Positions 57,705 through 64,000 of a DNA stretch of 64,000 nt are shown here, in pieces. Source of the stretch: Rivularia sp. MS3 (GTDB lineage: Bacteria; Cyanobacteriota; Cyanobacteriia; Cyanobacteriales; Nostocaceae); NCBI GenBank assembly GCA_019192545.1, contig JAHCMI010000029.1, positions 1 to 64,000 of the forward strand, in the 5' to 3' direction. The notes beneath the pieces are model-generated. The model made no database searches. It was not told the origin of the DNA and worked only from the letters and a program-made list of their open reading frames with translations. Numbering within the stretch: position 1 is the stretch's first letter; each line of letters opens with the position of its first letter. The position numbers and the translations under genes were made by a program.

Positions 57705-58370
57705 ATGGAAACTAGCCACCAGTCCTCAACCAAACAAGATATATTGAAATATCTGCTTAAAGAGGTGCATGCTACTGCTTTGCAGCTTGCAGAAGCCTTA
57801 AAAGTGAGTCCTCAAGCGATTCGCCGTCATTTAAAGGATTTAGAGGGTGAAGAGTTAATAGTTTATTCCTCCGAACAGACGGGAATGGGTCGTCCGCAAC
57901 ATATTTATCAATTGAGCGGTAAAGGCAAAGAACGCTTGCGTCGAGAAGTTGGGGATAGTTATAGCAAATTTACTGTTTCTTTACTTGACACTTTAACAGA
58001 AACAGTAGGAAGAGACCAAGTAAGTTCGATTTTACAGAAACAATGGGAGCGTAAAGCCCAAGAATATCGGCAACATTTAGGAAAAGGTTCCTTACATACC
58101 AGAGTGGCGACTTTAGTGGAACTCAGGAAAGCCGAAGGTTTCATGGCTGAGTACCATTCTGTAGAAACTTCAGGCTCGCAAACAAAAGACAAATTTATTT
58201 TTCTAGAACATAATTGTGCAATTTCCAACGTTGTAGAATCATTTCCTAGCGTCTGCGGACATGAGTTAGAAATGTTTGCTGCTGTTTTACCCGATTGTAC
58301 GGTAGAACGTACTCATTGGATTATCAATGGCGAACATAGGTGTGGGTATTTAATAGAAGCTAGTAAATAG
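57705..58370 (+). CDS. sufR: Fe-S-sensing transcriptional repressor SufR
   Basis: A 221-residue repressor of the suf operon. The N-terminal winged helix-turn-helix (residues about 12-75) contains TALQLAEALKVSPQAIRRHLKDLEGEELI. The C-terminal part has four cysteines, Cys171, Cys184, Cys198 and Cys213, giving exactly C-x12-C-x13-C-x14-C, the known SufR cluster-binding pattern. Known SufR binds DNA when holding a 4Fe-4S cluster and releases it on Fe limitation or oxidation. It is divergent from sufB with two operators between. AGGACGACG gives the ribosome-binding site. Confidence 0.97.
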   Translation: METSHQSSTKQDILKYLLKEVHATALQLAEALKVSPQAIRRHLKDLEGEELIVYSSEQTGMGRPQHIYQLSGKGKERLRREVGDSYSKFTVSLLDTLTETVGRDQVSSILQKQWERKAQEYRQHLGKGSLHTRVATLVELRKAEGFMAEYHSVETSGSQTKDKFIFLEHNCAISNVVESFPSVCGHELEMFAAVLPDCTVERTHWIINGEHRCGYLIEASK

Positions 58371-58412
58371 TTAGTAGTTAGCAGTTAGCAATTACTAACT
58401 ACCAATTACCAT
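58363..58412. repeat. AGTTAGT/AGTTAGC heptad run after sufR
   Basis: Three to four TTAGTAG/TTAGCAG-type heptads follow the sufR stop, then the inverse CTAACTACCAATTACC. The sufR TAG itself lies at the border of the run. Confidence 0.6.
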
Positions 58413-58438
58413 TATTAATAAAAATATAAATCTAGGCT

Positions 58439-58696
58439 ATGGAATTTCAACAGCAACCAACAACACAATTTTTATCTTCCGAAGAATCAGCAAAGGTTGA
58501 TGCTGCTTTACTTTCCTCTCCAGAAAAGTTTTTGACTCGATTGACAATTTCTTCATTGAGAGTGTTGCAGCAGATAGCAAAGGAAAACAATATTGCTATT
58601 GAAGAATTAACTGCGCCGCAAATCATCGCTTGGTTTGAGAAGGATGGCAAAATTAGAAGAGATGAAGGAGTAGAAGCGGCTTTTTTAAAGTGGTAG
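58439..58696 (+). CDS. Small conserved-looking protein downstream of sufR
   Basis: An 85-residue soluble protein: a polar start (MEFQQQPTTQFLSSEESAKVDA), then helices ALLSSPEKFLTRLTISSLRVLQQIAKEN and IAIEELTAPQIIAWFEKDGKIRR, ending in GVEAAFLKW. The all-helical layout has no motif I can name. It lies 68 bases after sufR in the same direction and could share its transcript, but a role in Fe-S biology is only a guess. Confidence 0.68.
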   Translation: MEFQQQPTTQFLSSEESAKVDAALLSSPEKFLTRLTISSLRVLQQIAKENNIAIEELTAPQIIAWFEKDGKIRRDEGVEAAFLKW

Positions 58697-58847
58697 CTTT
58701 TGCAGAAATAAAATTATCTTAACGGGTAATTAATAAGATTAAAATTTGATATTCTACTTAATGTAATTTTTCTGTTTTAGTCGTGCCCATAACCTAATTT
58801 ATCTAATTAATCAAGTACTATTCTAATAATCATCTAATAATCATTTT

Positions 58848-59780
58848 TCAGGAGCCTTTGAAAACTCTGGGATTAATACCGGAATCTTGATTGTCGTAAA
58901 AAGGTTTAATAAGCTCTTTCAATGGTTGGAATGGCAAACTTATGCTGTAATTTAATTCTTGCAGGGCATCAGCTATAAATTTCGCATTTTTTGCTAAGCC
59001 CCATTTATCTTGAAAATGATGTATGCTTTTACATTTCCAAACATAATTCCAGATTAATAAATAGTAAGGAATATCTGATAATCTTAATTCTGTAGTTTTG
59101 AGATAATTAACAATGCTTTCTGGCTCCAAATAAATAGTCCCACCTGCCGCAAACACCGATAAAGAAAAATCAATATCTTGAGCAAAATTCATTAAACTTT
59201 CATCAAAATTACCTATTTGAGAGAAAATAGCTGTACGTACTAAAACACAACCCAAATCTACTATCTGTGTTGGATGGCGCTTTAACAAAGGCTGCACTTG
59301 CTCGAAAGACTTCTTGATAAATAACCTTCTATCAAATAAATCTAAGCTTCCATCTTTATATTGAAACTCTAAAGTACCTCCAGCCGAGTGAACTCTAGGC
59401 TTTTCTGATGTTAGCTGAAGACAAACAGGGCTAACAACTGAAGCATTAGTTTCTTGGCTGCAATGCATTAATTTATTTAACCAGCCAGCAGTTACTAAAA
59501 CATCATTATTGAGAAAAACAACGTATTCGGTATCTACATATTTCAAAGCAATGTTACGTGCTTGATTTGAAGATACATATTTATCTGTACGTATTAAACG
59601 AAATCCTTTTTCCTGGGATTTTGTCTCAATATACTGCCTAACCTTTTTTGGAGAATAACCATCTATATAAATTAATTTAAAAGGAATATTTGTGTACTTG
59701 TAAATACTTTCTAATGATTCTTCGGTGTATTGAAAGCATTCGTGGGGCACGACTACAAGAGTTACTTTTGGGTATGACAT
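58848..59780 (-). CDS. GT2-like glycosyltransferase, paralog of the 23909 gene, with altered DXD
   Basis: A 310-residue protein that aligns in register with the 346-residue GT2 of the polysaccharide cluster: ESLESIY at residues 21-27, PFKLIY at 33-38, SPKK at 43-46, LIRTD at 62-66 and ARNIAL at 74-79. At the metal site the paralog has Asp91-Asn92-Asp93 but this protein has Asn91-Asn92-Asp93. The rest (FDESLMNFAQDIDFSLSVFAAGG) keeps the later motif. It lacks the last 36 residues. It is remote from the cluster and alone on the minus strand, so it may act on another acceptor or be less active. Confidence 0.82.
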   Translation of the reverse strand: MSYPKVTLVVVPHECFQYTEESLESIYKYTNIPFKLIYIDGYSPKKVRQYIETKSQEKGFRLIRTDKYVSSNQARNIALKYVDTEYVVFLNNDVLVTAGWLNKLMHCSQETNASVVSPVCLQLTSEKPRVHSAGGTLEFQYKDGSLDLFDRRLFIKKSFEQVQPLLKRHPTQIVDLGCVLVRTAIFSQIGNFDESLMNFAQDIDFSLSVFAAGGTIYLEPESIVNYLKTTELRLSDIPYYLLIWNYVWKCKSIHHFQDKWGLAKNAKFIADALQELNYSISLPFQPLKELIKPFYDNQDSGINPRVFKGS

Positions 59781-60509
59781 AAATTTTTATCAACTAATAT
59801 CGAAGAACTTGTTTATTTAATCAACGATATCCTTTATTTCGGAAAAAAGTATAAATTTTAGATGCTTACTTAGATAAAAAGCGATTAGCTCTACTTAAAA
59901 TCACTGTAATGATTGAGTAAAAATACTGGTTAACCTGCTTTTATCTTCAGTTTAGTCATAGTCAATAATATTTAATTATAAAAATTTTAATTAAATATTT
60001 ATGACCTTAATATGTTCCTGTCTGTATTTTCTTGAGTATTTAAATCTAACCTAATACTCAGTATTCATTTTCAAGAATAATTTTAGATAATAAATTAGGA
60101 GCAACCAATTAATAGATCGCTCCTAATTTAGGATAAATATTGTTGAATTCACACGTTAATTAATCTGAACGATTTCAAAACTTTCTCGATTGAGAAATAG
60201 TCAGTACTAGACCAGATATCGTTTAATATTAAAAAAATACATATGAATTACCTTAATACATTGCATTGCAAAACCAGTGATATCTTTTGATTTTCAATGA
60301 CTCTACTGCATTATGCTTTGCTAAAGTACTTCAGTGAAGTGGTGTGACAGAATTGACTGCGGTGAAGCAGTTTATCTTGGTGTTACGATTTAAACTTAAG
60401 ACTTTTTACCAACGTTACTTTCATAAAATATAGAATAAATTTCGTTGGAACGAGCGAACCATATTTACCAATACTGTATTACCATTGCCAAAGTGTGAGG
60501 CGACCATTA
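59781..60509. other. AT-rich non-coding region between the glycosyltransferase and RRM genes
   Basis: About 730 bases in which no gene is supported on either strand and no clear terminator was seen. A loosely repetitive patch (CTTCAGTGAAGTGGTG then ACTGCGGTGAAGCAG, near 60330-60370) is the only notable feature. Confidence 0.5.
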
Positions 60510-60797
60510 TTAGCCCCAACTTCCACCACCACCGGAGCGTCTGTTACCTCGGTCTTCTCGCGGTCTTGCTTTATTAACCTTCATTACGCGACCCATCCAT
60601 TCAGCACCATCTAAAGCCTGAATAGCTGAGCTTTCTTCGTCTTCTGATTGCATTTCGACAAAACCGAAACCTCTCGATCTGCCAGTTTCCCTGTCAGTGG
60701 GTAACTGAACCCGCTTTACGCTGCCATACTCGGCAAAAACCTTACTAAGGTCTTCTTGAGTAACATCGTATGATAAATTTCCAACGTAGATAGACAT
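60510..60797 (-). CDS. RRM-type RNA-binding protein (cyanobacterial Rbp)
   Basis: A 95-residue protein with one RNA recognition motif: RNP2 is IYVGNL near the N-terminus and RNP1 is RSRGFGFVEM. The C-terminus is Arg/Gly-rich (NRRSGGGGSWG), the glycine-tailed Rbp type; in other cyanobacteria such genes are cold-induced and bind mRNA. The start is taken at 60797 (MSIYVGN), with GGAGAG 6 bases upstream; an in-frame upstream codon at 60833 would add 12 residues not found in this family. A long AT-rich region upstream may be the cold-responsive leader. Confidence 0.94.
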   Translation of the reverse strand: MSIYVGNLSYDVTQEDLSKVFAEYGSVKRVQLPTDRETGRSRGFGFVEMQSEDEESSAIQALDGAEWMGRVMKVNKARPREDRGNRRSGGGGSWG

Positions 60798-60833
60798 GAG
60801 ACTCTCCAGAATCCAACCGTGCAGAGGGGACAT

Positions 60834-61348
60834 CCGGAAAGCTGCTTGCGACTTTTACTTAATAACAAGAACACAATTACCGAACGTACTTCTCCTGGAT
60901 TATCCTACCACAACTTTTTTGCTCTCTTTACTTATTATCTATAGGGAAAATACAAAATTGCTGCTATTAGCTATCCGAAGGTCAGATAAGTATCAGTTTT
61001 TACTATCATTTTGATAGTTTAATTAAATTAATTATTTGTCAAGAGACTGCTGAATTTGATCGATATTAAAATCAACCCCTGGCGATATGCACAAATCAAA
61101 TAGCTAAATTGCTTTGACTTGGTACTCGATGTTATTGCTTACTTGTTATCGGCTTAACTTGTAGGAATTACACTTTCCTATTTCGATAAATTTAAATTGA
61201 GGTTTTAAGCGCATAATTGCTAGTTACTTGAGAGCAATCTTTGGATATTTCAATTTATAAGTAAGGTTATATAAATAACAATAAACCGAAAAAAATTTTA
61301 ACTGTAACTGCTACTGCTATTGCAAAAATTACCATCTAAGTTAAAAAT
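60834..61348. other. Leader and spacer upstream of the RRM gene
   Basis: About 515 bases without a supported gene. Because both flanking genes are on the minus strand, it holds the promoter and leader of the RRM gene. No hairpin terminator for the 61349 gene is obvious. Confidence 0.5.
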
Positions 61349-61663
61349 TTAGTCGGCAACATAGCGCCATCCCTCTGGTTCATATTCGCGCTGAATTCTC
61401 ACCATCCAATCGCCTTGAGGTACATTGATGCAACCGTGTTCTTCGTGAACTAGTAAAGCATTCCCAGAAAAAACACGTAGGTGTAAGCTGCTATCCTCTG
61501 TATATAATTGTGCAATCCCATCCGATATACGATGTTTGTGTCCGGTAACTTCTCCTTCAGCTAAAACAAGGTGATGAAGGACTTCGTGGCGGTCATCTGG
61601 TTTTTTGCCTTCAGTTGGCTTTACGGGAAGTAAAATTACATCGCCTTGACGAATCGGTTTCAT
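61349..61663 (-). CDS. Small conserved protein of unknown function
   Basis: A 104-residue soluble protein: MKPIRQGDVILLPVKPTEGK, a His-rich middle (HEVLHHLVLAEGEVTGHKHRI), then YTEDSSLHLRVFSGNALLVHEEHGCINVPQGDWMVRIQREYEPEGWRYVAD. The His-containing motifs (EVTGHKHR and HEEHG) look like a small beta-barrel or cupin-like metal site; this is only an impression. Related proteins occur in cyanobacteria and actinobacteria, without a known role. AGGA precedes the ATG. It stands alone. Confidence 0.72.
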   Translation of the reverse strand: MKPIRQGDVILLPVKPTEGKKPDDRHEVLHHLVLAEGEVTGHKHRISDGIAQLYTEDSSLHLRVFSGNALLVHEEHGCINVPQGDWMVRIQREYEPEGWRYVAD

Positions 61664-62154
61664 CAGTTTTCCTCGCGATCGCAGTTAAATAATTTGTTTG
61701 AAATATGGTACTTATTTAAATTCAATTTTGGCACAATTCTCAATATTGGCAAAAAAAACAAAAAATGAAAAACAAGTAAGCCAACTGATTAAAATTCCCG
61801 AATTATCTTAACTGGTAAGCATTTGATTGGTTATCTGAGGTTGATTTTAACAACTTTAAACAGCAATAAATAAAAATGGTAGTCGCCAATTACGTCCAAT
61901 ATAAGTTAAAGATTGAAATAACTGCCTTTCTCAATCGCCCGATTCCCACTATCTTATCTTTGAGAGGTATTTAAACTGCCTTTAAAGAAGTGTCCGGGGA
62001 TTGAAACCCCGATAAAAAAGGGTTTTAAATAAAGCTGGGCATTTTATATAACAGTTATTGTCTTGCTCGGCAGTGAAATTTTATCTTGACATTAACAATC
62101 GATTGTACCACTTTGACTTTTTAGCCCAGCAGCTATATTTTTCTTGAAATTTCC
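61664..62154. other. Divergent intergenic region before topA
   Basis: About 490 bases with no supported gene. It includes a small hairpin CCGGGG-ATTGAAA-CCCCG near 61995-62011, followed by AAAAAAGGG; on its own it does not form a CRISPR array. It should hold the promoters of the 61349 gene and topA. Confidence 0.5.
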
Positions 62155-64000
62155 ATGTCAACTCTCGTTATTGTCGAATCTCCGACCAAAGCTAAAACTA
62201 TTCGTAACTACTTACCATCAGATTACCGGGTAGAAGCTTCGATGGGTCATGTACGTGACTTGCCACAGTCTGCTAGTGAAATTCCCGCCGCTGTCAAAGG
62301 AGAAGAATGGGCGAAGTTGGGAGTAAACGTAGAATCAAATTTTGAACCGTTGTACGTAGTTCCCAAAACTAAGAAACAGGTTGTCAGCCAGTTGAAACAA
62401 GCGCTTAAAGAAGCATCAGAACTGATTTTGGCAACTGACGAAGACCGCGAAGGTGAAAGTATCAGCTGGCATTTATACCAACTGTTAAAACCTAAAGTTC
62501 CTACAAAACGGATGGTGTTTCATGAAATTACTTCTGAAGCAATAAAAAAAGCCCTGAAAAATACCCGTACAGTTGACGAACAGTTGGTTCGCGCTCAAGA
62601 AACGCGACGAATTTTAGACCGACTCGTAGGCTATACCCTTTCACCTTTGCTGTGGAAAAAAATTGCCTGGGGTTTGTCTGCTGGAAGAGTACAGTCTGTA
62701 GCGGTGCGATTGTTAGTGCAGCGGGAAAGGGAACGTCGTGCTTTTAATCAAGGTTCTTACTGGGATTTAAAAGCGGTTTTGAGTCAGAGTGCAAATAAAG
62801 GAAGTAAAGAACAATCTTTTAATTCCGTATTAGTTAGTTTGGCAGGAACCAAGCTCGCAACAGGTAGTGATTTCGATCCAGCAACCGGACAAATTGCCGC
62901 AGGTCGTAAAGTTGTACTACTCAACCAACAAGAAGCCGAAGCTCTTAAAGCACGGATAACCGATAAAACTTGGAAAGTTACCAATCTTGAAGAACGTCCG
63001 GTAACGCGCAAACCAGCACCTCCGTTTACGACTTCAACCTTGCAGCAGGAATCTAACCGTAAGCTACGTTTATCAGCCCGCGATACGATGCGAGTTGCTC
63101 AAAACCTTTACGAACAAGGCTACATTACCTACATGCGTACCGACTCGGTACATTTGTCGGAACAAGCAGTAACAGCAGCCAGAGAATGCGTGCAAAAACT
63201 TTACGGTAAAGAATTTTTGTCCCCCCAGGCGCGAAAATACACGACGAAATCTAAAAGCGCTCAAGAAGCCCACGAAGCTATTCGTCCGGCCGGTAGCAGT
63301 TTCCGCACTCCTCAAGAAACAGGTTTAAGCGGAAGAGAACTGCAATTATACGATTTAATCTGGAAGCGCACTGTTGCCTGTCAAATGGCAGATGCAAAAC
63401 AAACTCAAATCACCATGCATTTACTAGTGGAAGATGCGGGTTTTCGTTCTTCAGGTAAGCGAATTGATTTTCCAGGTTTTTTACGTGCTTATGTAGAAGG
63501 TTCTGACGATCCCGAAGCTGCACTTGAAGACAAAGAAGTGATTTTACCTAACTTAAAAGTTGGCGATAATCCCAATTGCAAAGAACTGCAAACTGTAGGT
63601 CATGAAACTCAGCCTCCAGCCCGATTTACAGAAGCAACTTTAGTGAAAACCTTAGAAAGTGAAGGGATTGGTCGTCCTAGTACCTATGCCAGCATTATCG
63701 GTACTATCGTTGATAAAGGTTATGCCCAATTAACTAATAATGCTTTAATCCCCACATTCACAGCCTTCGCCGTGACTAAATTGCTAGAAACTCACTTCTC
63801 CGAAATTGTTGACCCCAGTTTCACTTCCAAAATGGAGCAAACCCTCGATGATATTTCCACTGGAGAAGCTGAATGGTTACCTTACTTAGAAAAATTCTAT
63901 TTAGGAGAAAAAGGTCTCGATACCTTAGTTAAGGAGCGAGAAAGCCAAATTGATATAAATACATCTAGAACCGTTGACTTAAACATTCCAGATGTGACAA
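62155..64000 (+). CDS. topA: DNA topoisomerase I, 5' part (runs off the right edge)
   Basis: The frame is open from the ATG to the end of the window (615 codons), so the gene is partial. It begins [20 protein letters not shown], the Toprim domain, with the Mg-binding ATDEDREGE motif near residues 101-109. The active site is YITYMRTDS (catalytic Tyr326), with [20 protein letters not shown] as usual, and the domain then continues with [22 protein letters not shown] and [11 protein letters not shown]. It relaxes negative supercoils by single-strand passage. The 3' part, normally a C-terminal domain with zinc or basic repeats, lies outside. Confidence 0.97.
   Translation, partial: MSTLVIVESPTKAKTIRNYLPSDYRVEASMGHVRDLPQSASEIPAAVKGEEWAKLGVNVESNFEPLYVVPKTKKQVVSQLKQALKEASELILATDEDREGESISWHLYQLLKPKVPTKRMVFHEITSEAIKKALKNTRTVDEQLVRAQETRRILDRLVGYTLSPLLWKKIAWGLSAGRVQSVAVRLLVQRERERRAFNQGSYWDLKAVLSQSANKGSKEQSFNSVLVSLAGTKLATGSDFDPATGQIAAGRKVVLLNQQEAEALKARITDKTWKVTNLEERPVTRKPAPPFTTSTLQQESNRKLRLSARDTMRVAQNLYEQGYITYMRTDSVHLSEQAVTAARECVQKLYGKEFLSPQARKYTTKSKSAQEAHEAIRPAGSSFRTPQETGLSGRELQLYDLIWKRTVACQMADAKQTQITMHLLVEDAGFRSSGKRIDFPGFLRAYVEGSDDPEAALEDKEVILPNLKVGDNPNCKELQTVGHETQPPARFTEATLVKTLESEGIGRPSTYASIIGTIVDKGYAQLTNNALIPTFTAFAVTKLLETHFSEIVDPSFTSKMEQTLDDISTGEAEWLPYLEKFYLGEKGLDTLVKERESQIDINTSRTVDLNIPDVT

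Noticed and set aside
61995..62011. Possible CRISPR repeat end (GGGGATTGAAAC)
   Set aside because: A single copy with no second repeat within the region and no cas genes; better read as a short hairpin.
1..64000. tRNA or rRNA genes
   Set aside because: I looked for TPsiC-arm and rRNA-like sequences in the larger gaps by eye and found none convincing; a covariance-model search would be decisive.

Overview
The window is chromosomal DNA from a cyanobacterium, most likely a filamentous nitrogen-fixing type (Nostocales). Several features support this. There is a plant-type zeta-carotene desaturase, a sufBCDS operon with a divergent sufR, cyanobacteriochrome-like GAF domains, a CtaA-like copper ATPase, a glycine-tailed RRM protein, and at least 18 copies of the HIP1 palindrome GCGATCGC. 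Heptameric tandem repeats (STRR type) fill many gaps. The DNA is AT-rich with long intergenic spacers. The order-level placement is inferred; no rRNA gene, tRNA gene or heterocyst gene was seen.

Layout. 0.9-9.6 kb: a DUF4912 protein, a phosphodiester-glycosidase-like exoprotein, two small conserved proteins, an ArsA/Get3 ATPase with an Hsp20-like tail, and a 1096-residue histidine kinase with four GAF domains, three of which carry a Cys-His bilin-attachment signature. 9.7-12.6 kb: dnaN, a candidate oriC with seven DnaA boxes, and dnaA. 12.7-20.1 kb: HtrA-type protease, peptide deformylase, a TPR protein, a DrrAB-like ABC exporter, a small secreted protein and PrxQ. 21.2-30.8 kb: a seven-gene same-strand polysaccharide cluster (three GT2, one GT4, a UDP-galactopyranose-mutase-like flavoprotein, a Wzx-type flippase and a GT-C-like membrane protein), interrupted by a MITE-like element. 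31-36 kb: a Npun_F0494-like protein, cobyric acid synthase, a 2Fe-2S ferredoxin, an SRPBCC protein, zeta-carotene desaturase and a 56-residue ribbon-helix-helix protein. 36-43.5 kb: conserved proteins of unknown function, an IscA/SufA-type protein, a TPR protein, a small membrane protein and a TIGR01777 oxidoreductase. 43.7-52 kb: FHA protein, copper ATPase, TM2 protein, CPBP protease, DUF1877 protein, a decayed Uma2 gene and a PD-(D/E)XK-like protein. 52-58.7 kb: sufS, sufD, sufC, sufB, with sufR divergent and two CAAC-N6-GTTG operators between them. 58.8-64 kb: a glycosyltransferase paralogous to one in the polysaccharide cluster, an RRM protein, a small conserved protein, and the 5' part of topA running off the right edge.

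How the genes work together. dnaA-oriC-dnaN forms a replication-initiation locus. The suf genes form a Fe-S assembly system with its own Fe-S-sensing repressor. The 21-31 kb block looks like assembly and export of a surface glycan. No clearly new multi-gene system was found. The most unusual items are the multi-GAF photoreceptor kinase, structured non-coding elements (37.9-38.1 kb, the sufB-sufC gap, a 204-bp MITE) and the repeat-embedded gene ends.
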